Positions 36,147 through 44,802 of a stretch of 64,000 bases of DNA are shown one piece after another (position 1 is the first letter of the stretch; every line of letters begins with the position of its first letter). Both the position numbers and the translations under genes were made by a program. Source of the stretch: Burkholderiales bacterium (GTDB taxonomy: Bacteria; Pseudomonadota; Gammaproteobacteria; Burkholderiales; Thiobacteraceae); the NCBI GenBank assembly GCA_023511995.1, contig JAIMAL010000015.1, positions 1 through 64,000 on the forward strand. Direction: 5' to 3'. Below the pieces are notes generated by a model that made no database searches, was not told the origin of the DNA, and saw only the letters and a list, made by a program, of their open reading frames with translations.

Positions 36147-37076
36147 CTAACAACGCTGGGCCCCGTGGTAGAGGTTCACCACATGCCGCGCCTCGGCAAA
36201 GAACAGCCAGCGCTCGGCCAAAACGCCGCTCAGGGCAATGAGGGCGGCGACCGCGCCTCCGGAGAGACTCCGCCCGTCAAGGAGCCAAAGCAAAGGAATC
36301 AGGAAGGCCGCGAGGAAGACGAAAATCCGCAGCGCCCACGCCCAGCGGCGGGCGATCCTGAAGCCGAATTCCTGGGTGAGGAAGGTGCCGTGGGTATGCC
36401 CGGCGTCCAGGAGTTTCACCTGGGCGCGGGTGAATCCGGTGGCGGTTTGGATGGTGGAGGTCGCCACCGGGCTGCCAATCCAGAAATAGTAGAGACCCTT
36501 GAGGGCAGCCGCCGCGATGAGGAAGAAAAGCACCCACTGCCGGTAAGGCGCGGCATCCACTTCGGCTGCGCTTGCCACCAGCAGCAGGATGAAGGCCCCC
36601 GTGTAATGCCCCAGGGCCAGATAATTGGCCGGCACCAGCGGCGTGTTCCACTGGCGGATGGTCTTCAGGCAGGCGTAGATCATGCTGGTGGAAAAGAGCG
36701 TGGCCCAGGCAAGGAGGGTCGCCACGCCCCCCAGCGCAAGCCGTAGCGACTCCCAGTCGGCGTGGAGAAAGGCAAGGGCCACATAACCGAAGCCGAAGGG
36801 AAAGAAGGCGACGGCGAAGACGCCCTCCCGCGACAGCCAGGAGGTGCGCCAGCGGCTGAAGGCCCGCCAGGCATTCTTCGGATTGGCAAGATGGCCCACG
36901 GAGGAAATGAGCCCGGCAATGATGAGGATGAGGGCGATGCCACCGCCCAGGGCCACCTGTTTCGGCGCAAGCCCCCCGCCCAGACGGAAAAGATCGGCGG
37001 CATAGAGCAGGGCGAACAGGCCGAAGCCTGCGCCGGAGCTCACAGTGAAGAAAATGACACTGAATGCGGGATGCAC
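36147..37076 (-). CDS. soeC: Sulfite dehydrogenase membrane anchor SoeC (DmsC/NrfD type)
   Basis: A 309-aa integral membrane subunit with about eight hydrophobic segments. It passes electrons from the SoeAB module to the quinone pool. The N-terminus HPAFSVIFFTVSSGAGFGLF is typical of the DmsC/SoeC family. The start is a GTG at 37076 just after the soeB stop; translation from further upstream reads soeB in the wrong frame. It is the last gene of soeABC. Confidence 0.88.
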   Translation of the reverse strand: MHPAFSVIFFTVSSGAGFGLFALLYAADLFRLGGGLAPKQVALGGGIALILIIAGLISSVGHLANPKNAWRAFSRWRTSWLSREGVFAVAFFPFGFGYVALAFLHADWESLRLALGGVATLLAWATLFSTSMIYACLKTIRQWNTPLVPANYLALGHYTGAFILLLVASAAEVDAAPYRQWVLFFLIAAAALKGLYYFWIGSPVATSTIQTATGFTRAQVKLLDAGHTHGTFLTQEFGFRIARRWAWALRIFVFLAAFLIPLLWLLDGRSLSGGAVAALIALSGVLAERWLFFAEARHVVNLYHGAQRC

Positions 37077-37081
37077 GGTGC

Positions 37082-37777
37082 TTACCTCTTGACGATCCGG
37101 TTCGCAAAATTCTTTAGCCGCTCTTTGAAGCCAGGCTTGCCCAGGTTCTCCGTGGGGATCGGCGGCGCCTTGCGCGGCGGCAGGTAGTGGTTGGTGGGGT
37201 TGTAGCCCAGCTCCGGCAGCAACTGATAGCCCTCGCGCTCCCGCACGGCGCGCGAGACAGCGGAATCGGGGTCGTCGAAGTCGCCGAACATGCGCGCATG
37301 CGCCGGACAGGTGAGCACACAGGCCGGCTGGCGTTCCTCGATGGGCAGATTCTCGTCGTAGATGCGGTCGATGCAGAGGGTGCACTTCTTCATGGTTCCG
37401 CTGGCGCGGTCGAGCTCCCGGGCGCCGTACGGGCAGGCCCAGGAGCAGTAGTTGCACCCCATGCATTTGTCCTGATCGACGAGGACGATGCCATCCTCGG
37501 CGCGTTTGTAGGACGCGCCCGTGGGGCAGACGGTGACACAGGCGGCATCCTCGCAGTGCATGCAGGACATGGGGAAGTTGATGGTCTTGTTGTGGGGATA
37601 CTCGCCCACCTCGAAGTGGCGGATGCGGTTGAACCAAACGCCGGACGGCTCGGCCCCGTAGGGCTCATAGTCGGAGAGCGGTCCGGTGGTGCCGGAGGCA
37701 TTCCACTGTTTGCAGGCGATGGCGCAGGCATGGCAGCCCACGCAGACATCCAGATCGATCACGAGTCCCAAACGCAT
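37082..37777 (-). CDS. soeB: Sulfite dehydrogenase iron-sulfur subunit SoeB
   Basis: A 231-aa DmsB-like ferredoxin subunit with four cysteine clusters: CVGCHACAIAC, CMHCEDAACVTVC, CMGCNYCSWAC, and CTLC with a distal CVLTC. It relays electrons from SoeA to SoeC on the cytoplasmic side. It has no signal peptide. It follows soeA closely and precedes soeC by 5 bp. Confidence 0.93.
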   Translation of the reverse strand: MRLGLVIDLDVCVGCHACAIACKQWNASGTTGPLSDYEPYGAEPSGVWFNRIRHFEVGEYPHNKTINFPMSCMHCEDAACVTVCPTGASYKRAEDGIVLVDQDKCMGCNYCSWACPYGARELDRASGTMKKCTLCIDRIYDENLPIEERQPACVLTCPAHARMFGDFDDPDSAVSRAVREREGYQLLPELGYNPTNHYLPPRKAPPIPTENLGKPGFKERLKNFANRIVKR

Positions 37778-37797
37778 TTGTCTTCCTCAAGGGGGCG

Positions 37798-40668
37798 TCA
37801 TTCGTCTCCGGCGCGCGCGGAAAAGCGCAGCACCGCGGGTCGCCGTCCGTCATCCCAGGGCAGGGGTTTGACCGGCGGGAACTGGGGCAGGCTTTCCCCG
37901 TCAGTCGCTTCAGCCTTGTACACCCGCACCCGCAGATCGAACCACGCCGCCTGGCCGGTGACCGGATCGGAATTGGTGAGGGGGCGCTCACCTGGCTTTT
38001 CCGGCAACAGTTCGGAAATGAGGTGGTTGAGGAGGAAGCCCTTGGTGGCTTCGGAAGCATCCGGGGTAAGGCCCCAGGTTCCCCGCTGCTTGCCGATGGC
38101 ATTCCACGTCCACACCGTGTTTTCCTCGCAGCCCTCCATGGTCTTGAGCTGGCAGCGGATGCGGCCGTTGTGGGACTCCACCCACACCCAGTCATCGTCC
38201 TTGAGCCCCAGCTCGGCCGCCTTTCTCGCATTCATGTAGAGGCGGTTTTGCGCCATGATCTGGCGCAGCCAGGCATTCTGCGAATCCCAACTGTGGTACA
38301 TGAACATGGGGCGCTGGGTGAGGGCGAAGAAGGGATATTCCTCGGCATTGATGCGCTGCTGCTCCAGCGGGGTGTACCACAGGGGCAGGGGATCGAAGTA
38401 TTTGGCAAGCCGCTCCCGGTCCGTGTGGCTGGTGGGTTGTGGCCCATCGTAGAGCCCCTGCCCCGCCAGCCGGAATTTCTGCAGCGGCTCCGAGTAAATC
38501 TGCATGATGATGGGTTCCACCTTGCCGACGAAGCCGGCATCCGCCGCCACTTCCAGGTAGTCCCGGTTGACGAAGCGGTTGTATTTTTGGTTGTCCGGCC
38601 AGTGGTGGGCGAAGAAGGACTGGTTCTCGATGTATTTTTCCCACTGCTTCGGATTGGGCTCGCCCTTGAGGGACTTGGTGCCATCCTTGCCGCGCCAGCC
38701 GGCGAGGAAACCGACACCGGGGCTGCGTTCGAAATTGACGATGAAGTCCTTGTAGTCCTTGAACTTGCGCGTGCCGTCCTTGTTCGTGAAGGCGGGGAAC
38801 TTGAGTCGGCTGGCGAGCTCCACCAGCACTTCCTGCCAGGGACGCACATCCCGGTCTGGCGTGACCACCGGATGGCGGATGGCATCCGCCGCCGCGTCGG
38901 GCTCGGAAATGGGGCGATCCAGCAGCGAAATGCAATCGTGCCGCTCCAAGTAGGTGGTGTCCGGCAGCACCAGGTCGGCGAAGTTGACCATCTCGGAGTG
39001 GAAAGCATCCACCACCACGAGGAAGGGAATCTTGTACTGGCCAAACTCCTCCGGGTCCTCCTCCAGGAGCATCTCCTGGATGCGCTGGGTGTTCATGGTG
39101 GAATTCCACGCCATGTTGGCCATGAACAGGATCAGGGTGTCGATGGCGTAGGGGTCGTGCCGGGTGGCGTTGGTGATCACCATGTGCATGAGGCCATGGG
39201 AGGCCAGCGGACTCTCCCAGGAATAGGCCTTGTCGATGCGCACCGGATGTCCTTCGGCATCGATCACCAGGTCTTCCGGCCGGGTGGGGAAACCCAGGGG
39301 CGGTCGCGCCAGCGGCGTGTTGGGCGCGTGGATGATGTCCAGATTGTTTTCCGGCAGCTGATGGGGCGGAATGGGTTTCGGATACGGCGCACGGGCGCGG
39401 AAGTTGCCGGGCCCATCCAGCGCCCCCAAAAGAATCTGGATGAGATGGATGGCGCGGCAGGTATGGAAGCCGTTGGAGTGGGCGGAAATCCCCCGCATGG
39501 CATACATGGCCACGGGACGCCCCACCACCTTGTCGTGCTTGCGGCCCCAGACATCGGTCCATTGGATATCCAGCTCGATGGTCTCCTTGAAGGCCACATG
39601 GGCCATCTCCAGCGCCAGCCGCTCGATGGTCTCGGCCGGCACCCCGCACTCCCGCGCCACGTTCCGCGGTGCGTAACGCTCATCCAGATAGCGCTCCGCC
39701 ACCAGCGTCATCACCGTCTTCACCGGGCGGCCATCGGGAGCAACGAATTCACCGAAGAGCGCCGGCGCAATATCCGCCTCCAGGGCGGAGACGAAGCTTT
39801 CCTTCTCCAGGTCCCAGACCAGGGGATTGCCCGCCTCATCCCGCAGAAAGAGGCCATCCCCCTTCTGCCCCGGGGTTTGCACCACCAGCCACGGCGCGTT
39901 GGTGTAGCGCACCAGGAACTCCCAGTCGAACAGTTCCCGGGAGAGCAGCACGTGCACGATGGACAATGCCAGCAGGCCGTCGTGGCCCGGCCGGATGGGC
40001 ACCCATTCGTCGGCGATGGCGGAATAGCCGGTGCGCACGGGGTTGATCGACACGAACTTGCCGCCGTGGCGCTTGAGTTTCTCCAGGCCGATCTTGATGG
40101 GGTTGGAGGAATGGTCCTCGGCCACGCCCCAGAGCACGAAATACTTGGCGTAGTCCCAGTCCGGCGCGCCGAACTCCCAGAAGGAAAAACCGATGGTGTA
40201 AAGCCCCGCCACCGCCATGTTGACGGAGCAGAACCCCCCGTGGGCCGCCCAGTTGGGGGTGCCGAACTGCTGCGCCCACAGGCCGGTCAGGGCCTGCATC
40301 TGGTCGCGGCCGGTGAAGAAGGCAAGCTTGGAGGGATCGGTGGAACGGATGAGTTCGAGGCGGTCGGTCAACAGGTCCAGCGCCTGCTCCCACTCGATCT
40401 CCACGAATTCCCCCGAGCCTCGCGGCGCCCCGGGCTTGCGCATGAGGGGCTTCCTCAGCCTGGCGGGGGAATACTGTTTCATGATGCCCGCGTTGCCCTT
40501 GGCGCAGAGCACCCCCTGGTTGGTGGGGTGATTGCGGTTGCCCTGGATGAAGCGGACCTTGTTGTCCTCCAGGGTGACCTTAATGCCGCAGCGGCAGGCG
40601 CACATGTAACAGGTGGTGTATTTGATCTCCTGCCGCTCGTGGTTTTCCGTTCTGATCACAGCACTCAT
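37798..40668 (-). CDS. soeA: Cytoplasmic sulfite dehydrogenase molybdopterin subunit SoeA
   Basis: A 956-aa DMSO-reductase-family enzyme that oxidises sulfite to sulfate. The N-terminal [4Fe-4S] motif is C20-x2-C23-x3-C27 (TTCYMCACRCG), with a further Cys in GVLCAKGNAG. There is no twin-arginine signal, fitting a cytoplasmic location as in Allochromatium SoeA. Other relatives in the fold include polysulfide and thiosulfate reductases, but the soeB/soeC partners and the neighbouring sulfur-oxidation genes favour sulfite dehydrogenase. First gene of soeABC. Confidence 0.85.
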   Translation of the reverse strand: MSAVIRTENHERQEIKYTTCYMCACRCGIKVTLEDNKVRFIQGNRNHPTNQGVLCAKGNAGIMKQYSPARLRKPLMRKPGAPRGSGEFVEIEWEQALDLLTDRLELIRSTDPSKLAFFTGRDQMQALTGLWAQQFGTPNWAAHGGFCSVNMAVAGLYTIGFSFWEFGAPDWDYAKYFVLWGVAEDHSSNPIKIGLEKLKRHGGKFVSINPVRTGYSAIADEWVPIRPGHDGLLALSIVHVLLSRELFDWEFLVRYTNAPWLVVQTPGQKGDGLFLRDEAGNPLVWDLEKESFVSALEADIAPALFGEFVAPDGRPVKTVMTLVAERYLDERYAPRNVARECGVPAETIERLALEMAHVAFKETIELDIQWTDVWGRKHDKVVGRPVAMYAMRGISAHSNGFHTCRAIHLIQILLGALDGPGNFRARAPYPKPIPPHQLPENNLDIIHAPNTPLARPPLGFPTRPEDLVIDAEGHPVRIDKAYSWESPLASHGLMHMVITNATRHDPYAIDTLILFMANMAWNSTMNTQRIQEMLLEEDPEEFGQYKIPFLVVVDAFHSEMVNFADLVLPDTTYLERHDCISLLDRPISEPDAAADAIRHPVVTPDRDVRPWQEVLVELASRLKFPAFTNKDGTRKFKDYKDFIVNFERSPGVGFLAGWRGKDGTKSLKGEPNPKQWEKYIENQSFFAHHWPDNQKYNRFVNRDYLEVAADAGFVGKVEPIIMQIYSEPLQKFRLAGQGLYDGPQPTSHTDRERLAKYFDPLPLWYTPLEQQRINAEEYPFFALTQRPMFMYHSWDSQNAWLRQIMAQNRLYMNARKAAELGLKDDDWVWVESHNGRIRCQLKTMEGCEENTVWTWNAIGKQRGTWGLTPDASEATKGFLLNHLISELLPEKPGERPLTNSDPVTGQAAWFDLRVRVYKAEATDGESLPQFPPVKPLPWDDGRRPAVLRFSARAGDE

Positions 40669-41153
40669 GAAACCTTCCTTTTTCCGCGTCCCGGATGCCC
40701 GCCCCTTTGCCGCGCAGCGGCACCTTTGTCTCAAACCGCAGCGCCCGACCGCGGGGATGCCCGCCCAATCCCGGATTTCTCACCATAGCCGATGGAAAAG
40801 CCTCGGGCGGCGGGCAAGTCCCCGCCCAGGCTGGACACGGCCCGCCGGGGCGAGGGGCGGACTGTACATAAGAATCTGTTAATTTATCAATGAAGAAATT
40901 TTGATCCCGGGGATAAGTGCTTCTGATACGGGACTTTTTTGTCCGTTTAGGTTAAAAAACCCCAGCGTTTCGCCGCCCCTCTGGGAGACGACAGCGGTGA
41001 GGGACCATGGCGAACCGCCGCCTCGTCATTGGAGCGGCGAGGCACCATGATCGTCAGGAGGCGTTTCGGCCGCCTTCCCACCCCCGCACCACGGCGCCGT
41101 TTTTCCCGCAGGCGAACGCCGGGGACGAGGAAATCTGGGATAATGAGCGCCCC
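40669..41153. other. soeA upstream region
   Basis: A 485-bp stretch without a supported gene, divergent between soeA and the tRNA. An AT-rich island at ~40865-40960 probably holds the soe promoter; an ATCAA/TTGAT inverted pair (40886-40890, 40901-40905) is present, but no clear -35/-10 pair was found. Near 41139-41144, GATAAT forms a -10 for the tRNA with a GC-rich discriminator. Confidence 0.5.
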
Positions 41154-41229
41154 GCCGGCATAGCTCAGCAGGTAGAGCAGCTGATTTGTAATCAGAAGGT
41201 CGCGGGTTCAAATCCTGCTGCCGGCACCA
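41154..41229 (+). tRNA. tRNA-Thr (anticodon UGU)
   Basis: A 76-nt cloverleaf. Acceptor GCCGGCA pairs with TGCCGGC, followed by discriminator A and encoded CCA. The anticodon arm is CTGAT-TTTGTAA-ATCAG-like with loop TTTGTAA, giving anticodon TGT. The T arm carries GGTTCAAATCC. A GATAAT -10 lies 9 nt upstream. Confidence 0.97.
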
Positions 41230-41463
41230 CCAACGAGGCGTCCAGCGATAGTGTACACTGGCACACACCCCGCTTTTGGCGCCTTTCTGTCCCCGCAGTG
41301 TCCCCATCAATTCAATCGAGTAGGCCTTAGGCCCCATCCCGCGCTACGCCGCCAACGCCCCCGCTCCCCGCAGGAGCTGAATTTGTCCGCCCTGGGATGT
41401 TGGCTCCCGCCACGCTTTCCTGGCTCGTGTTGTATCCTGAACGCAGCGACCCTTTTTCCGTCC
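41230..41463. other. Region between tRNA-Thr and the sigma-54 promoter
   Basis: No convincing gene. A 10-bp palindrome AGTGTACACT lies just after the tRNA. The antisense frame here is the usual spurious tRNA-complement ORF. No integrase is nearby, so an attachment site is only a possibility. Confidence 0.5.
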
Positions 41464-41482
41464 CAACGGGGGGCTCCCGTTG
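41464..41482. promoter_or_regulatory. Dyad CAACGGG-N5-CCCGTTG, candidate enhancer site
   Basis: A perfect 7-bp inverted repeat centred about 78 bp upstream of the predicted sigma-54 start point. That distance is in the range, although close, for an activator (bEBP) binding site. Activator unknown. Confidence 0.4.
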
Positions 41483-41524
41483 CCGAAGCAGCCGGCAGGA
41501 ACGGGGCCCCATGGGCCCCGCGCG

Positions 41525-41540
41525 TGGCACGGGAATTGCT
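41525..41540 (+). promoter_or_regulatory. Sigma-54 (-24/-12) promoter of the PilZ-like gene at 41604
   Basis: TGGCACGGGAATTGCT matches the consensus TGGCACG-N4-TTGCW at every defined position. Transcription would start near 41551, 53 nt before the ATG. A perfect hairpin, CGGGGCCC-CAT-GGGCCCCG (41502-41520), ends 5 bp before it. rpoN is encoded in this window at 61114. Confidence 0.8.
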
Positions 41541-41603
41541 GTTCGCGGAGGCGGCCCAGGCAAAAACCACCAACCGGCAGCCCGGCTTGCCCTCGAAAAC
41601 TCC

Positions 41604-43334
41604 ATGATCAGCTTCAGGAAATTCTTCTCCAAAGGGCCCGACCATCCCCTTGCACGGGACGAGGCGCTCACCACGCTGCTCGCGCAGCTTCCCGTCAACG
41701 ATCCGACACAATTGCTTGCCGAGCTGAGCCATTGGCTCCTGCAGCTCGCCGACGAGGCCCCGGTGAAGCATCGGGCCACCAAGCTCTATCGTCTCGATCA
41801 GGCGGGCCAGGCCGCAGAGCGCAAACTGCGCAGCCAGTATGTGGAATCCCCCCGCCTGCACAAGGCAATCGAGGAGCGCCTGTGGAATACCGCCTACGAA
41901 TTCCTCGAAGCCTCCATCAACGCCCATTTCCGCACCCTGGCCGAATCGCTGGCCAACCGGCGCGAAAAACGGGAACTGGCCACGCTGGCCGTGCGCACCA
42001 TCCGCCGCCTCGACCTGCAGCATCATTGGTTCACGCTGCGTTATCAGCCGCCGCCGGCGGAATGGTGGGATGAGGTCTATAGTCTCATCCGGCTGGCCGA
42101 GGACGAAGGGCTCATGCGCCTGCCCGTGGTACTCAACCCGACGACGGGCACCGAGACCACTTTCGTGCGGGAGCTGCTCAAGCTGCTCATGGCAACGGTC
42201 ACCGAGCCCAGGCAGTTCACCAAACCGCAGCTTGCCCTGGCGCGTCACCTCATCGACGCCCTCGCCGATGAGTACGTGTGGGAGGACCTGCCGGGGGCGA
42301 CCGCCATTTTCCACGTGGATTTCTCCCGGCGCAGCACGCCGGTGCGGCTCACCCCCACCTCCGAACGCCATTTCATGGCCCGCTGCTTCGGGCCGGGGGG
42401 CGCGGTTCCCCGTCTCGTCACGGCCCTCAAACAGGTGGAACAGGGCGCGATGCCTGCGCTGCTGGGGATCATTGATCCGACGCTCTACCGCCGCGCCGAC
42501 CTCCTGGAAGTCCTGGCGCGGCTTGCCCAAAGCCTGAGCCGCTCGCGCCCTTCGGCGGAGCATGTGCATTTCGACAAGCGGCACCACGCGCGCACGCGCT
42601 CCTTCCTCCAGATCTGCGTCATTCATGGCTTCACCACCCTCTACAAGGGTATGACGCAAAGCGCTCACCCTGTGCCCAATCCCGCCACGCCCGCCGACAG
42701 CCTCACCTACGACGGCCAGGTGGGCACCCCTATCTTCGGCTTCGTGCGGGAAAAGACCCGCCAACAACAGGCGCGCCTCGATGCCCGCCCCACCCATGTC
42801 CTGCCCGGCGACAACGAGGTCTGCGAAAGCTGGGTGGTGCATGATGTGAGCGAAAAGGGTTACGGCGTCGAGATCACCACCCCCGCCGGCGATTGGCTCG
42901 CCCCCGGCATCGCGGTGGGCATCCATCAGGACGAAGGCTGGGCGATCGCCGTCGTGCGCCGCGTGGTGCGGCCCAGCGTGGATACCGCCGAGGTGGGGCT
43001 GGAAATCCTGTCGCGCAAACCGACGCCAGTCATGCTGCGCCCCGTGGAATCGGAACTGTCCGTGTGGGAGACGGCGGCCGACACCCAGACCTACCACCAC
43101 ACCCCCGCCTTCCTGCTACCCCCGGAAGCGGGGCTGCAGGAGGAGGCCTCCCTGCTTTTGGAGCCGGGCAGTTACCAGTTGCACAAGCTTTATCATCTGT
43201 TCGCCGGCGGGAAACCGCAGACGGTGAAGCTTTTGGACCGGCTCATCCAGTACGGCGACATGGACCAGGTCATCTTCGCCCCGATCAAACCCCGTCAGGG
43301 GACTGCGGCAGACGACCCAGGGCATCGCAGTTAA
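41604..43334 (+). CDS. Large PilZ-like domain protein behind a sigma-54 promoter
   Basis: A 576-aa cytoplasmic protein. A mostly helical N-terminal region (residues ~1-390) precedes a C-terminal PilZ-like block with WVVHDVSEKGYGVEI, which carries the DxSxxG motif, followed by GIAVGIHQDEGWAIAVVRRVV and a conserved VGLEILSRKPTPVML segment. The same C-terminal order appears in the 529-aa protein at 13097, so the two are paralogs. Likely c-di-GMP-linked signalling, inferred. The 3' end overlaps the convergent ppx by 50 bp. Confidence 0.7.
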   Translation: MISFRKFFSKGPDHPLARDEALTTLLAQLPVNDPTQLLAELSHWLLQLADEAPVKHRATKLYRLDQAGQAAERKLRSQYVESPRLHKAIEERLWNTAYEFLEASINAHFRTLAESLANRREKRELATLAVRTIRRLDLQHHWFTLRYQPPPAEWWDEVYSLIRLAEDEGLMRLPVVLNPTTGTETTFVRELLKLLMATVTEPRQFTKPQLALARHLIDALADEYVWEDLPGATAIFHVDFSRRSTPVRLTPTSERHFMARCFGPGGAVPRLVTALKQVEQGAMPALLGIIDPTLYRRADLLEVLARLAQSLSRSRPSAEHVHFDKRHHARTRSFLQICVIHGFTTLYKGMTQSAHPVPNPATPADSLTYDGQVGTPIFGFVREKTRQQQARLDARPTHVLPGDNEVCESWVVHDVSEKGYGVEITTPAGDWLAPGIAVGIHQDEGWAIAVVRRVVRPSVDTAEVGLEILSRKPTPVMLRPVESELSVWETAADTQTYHHTPAFLLPPEAGLQEEASLLLEPGSYQLHKLYHLFAGGKPQTVKLLDRLIQYGDMDQVIFAPIKPRQGTAADDPGHRS

Positions 43335-44790
43335 GCTGCAAGCCCAGCGAGCGCCATTCCGCCTGTTCCTTTTCCAGGAGCATGGCGGTCAGGGGGTTGT
43401 CGGCAAGCCAACGGGGATCCACCTGCAACTGCCCGCGCTTATCCTGCCAAGCCAGCGAAAGAGAGGGCAGTGGTTCATCGTTGCGGCTTCTGTGGAAGAG
43501 CACTGCCAGGCGCAGCACCGCGATGAGGGGCCAGTCCTGCACCTCCGTCACCAGCGGCGCGGCCTTGGCCAGCGAGCCGCGGTGGGCACGCACGAGGAGC
43601 GCCAGGCGTTCCTGATCCCGGCGCGAAAAACCCGGCATGTCCGCATTGGCGAGGATGTAGGCGGAGTGGCGGTGATAGCCGGAATGGGCGATGGAAATAC
43701 CGATCTCATGCAGCCGCGCCGCCCACTCCAGATGTTGCTGCGCCTCCGCCGGAAAAGCGCTGGCAATGCCGGCGAAAAGCCGCGCCGCCGTCTGCGCCAC
43801 CCGCTCCGCCTGCCGCTTATCCACGTGGTAGCGGCGCATGAACTCGACCACCGTCGCCTCCCGCTGGTCGTGGTGGTGGAAGCGGCCGATGAGGTCGTAG
43901 AGAATCCCTTCCCGCAGGGCACCGCTTGCCACTTCCATGCGGCGCACCCCCAGCTCGCGGAACACCGCCGCCATGATGGCGAAGCCGCCGGCAATGACGG
44001 GGGCGCGGTCGGCGGCAAGGCCTTTGATTTTCAGTTTCCTCACCTCCCCCGCCCGGATGAGCATGGCGCGCACTTGATCCAGCGCCTCGGCGGTGATGGC
44101 TCCATCGCTCAGGCCATTCTCCGCGCAGATGTCGGCAAGCGCGCGCGCCGTGCCGGAGGAACCCACCGCCTCTTCCCAACGGCCGGCGGCGAATTCGGCG
44201 GCGATGGACTGCACTTCCACGCGGGCGGCCAGCTCCGCTGCCTGCATCGCGCTTTTGCTGATGCGCCCGTCGGCGAAGAAGCGACGGGAAAAACTGACGC
44301 AGCCCATGTAGAGGCTTTCCATCTGTTCCGGCTCATAGCCGCGACCGAGGATGCATTCGGTGGAGCCGCCGCCGATATCCACCACCAGGCGGCGCACGGA
44401 GGAGGCCGGCAAACTGTGGGAGGCGCCAAGATAGATGAGCCGCGCCTCCTCACGCCCGGCCACCACTTCGATGGGAAAACCCAGCGCAGCTTCCGCCTTG
44501 AGGAGAAAGGACCGCGCATTCTTCGCCACGCGGAAGGTGTTGGTGCCAACCGCGCGCACCGCTTCCGGCGGCAGCCCGCGCAGTCTTTCGTTGAAGCGTC
44601 GCAGACAGGCCAAGGCCCGCGCCTGGGCGGCTTCGTCGAGATACTTGTCTTCGGTGAGGCCGGCGGCGAGCCGCACCGTTTCCTTCAGGGCATCGAGGGG
44701 ATAGATCTGCTCGCCGATGACCCGCGCCACCTGGAGGCGGAAACTGTTGGAGCCGAGATCGACGGCGGCGATGACGGAATGCTCGGCCAC
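43285..44790 (-). CDS. ppx: Exopolyphosphatase / Ppx-GppA family phosphatase
   Basis: A 501-aa enzyme that degrades polyphosphate, and possibly pppGpp. The N-terminal ASKHA fold has VIAAVDLGSNSFRLQV and VVDIGGGSTECILG. A C-terminal HD-type region includes LEWAARLHEIGISIAHSGYHRHSAYIL. GTG start at 44790 with the family N-terminus. It is followed upstream by phoU, as is common, and the 3' end overlaps the PilZ-like gene. Confidence 0.93.
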   Translation of the reverse strand: MAEHSVIAAVDLGSNSFRLQVARVIGEQIYPLDALKETVRLAAGLTEDKYLDEAAQARALACLRRFNERLRGLPPEAVRAVGTNTFRVAKNARSFLLKAEAALGFPIEVVAGREEARLIYLGASHSLPASSVRRLVVDIGGGSTECILGRGYEPEQMESLYMGCVSFSRRFFADGRISKSAMQAAELAARVEVQSIAAEFAAGRWEEAVGSSGTARALADICAENGLSDGAITAEALDQVRAMLIRAGEVRKLKIKGLAADRAPVIAGGFAIMAAVFRELGVRRMEVASGALREGILYDLIGRFHHHDQREATVVEFMRRYHVDKRQAERVAQTAARLFAGIASAFPAEAQQHLEWAARLHEIGISIAHSGYHRHSAYILANADMPGFSRRDQERLALLVRAHRGSLAKAAPLVTEVQDWPLIAVLRLAVLFHRSRNDEPLPSLSLAWQDKRGQLQVDPRWLADNPLTAMLLEKEQAEWRSLGLQLNCDALGRLPQSPDGV

Positions 44791-44802
44791 AGCGTCGGCA
44801 CC

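Noticed and set aside
40886-40905. FNR-like ATCAA/TTGAT pair upstream of soeA
   Set aside because: The half-sites are in the wrong order and 10 bp apart, unlike TTGAT-N4-ATCAA; left as an unassigned AT-rich patch.
41026-41337. Minus-strand frame containing QQDLNPRPSDYKSAALPAELC
   Set aside because: This is the well-known spurious ORF complementary to a tRNA gene, not a protein.
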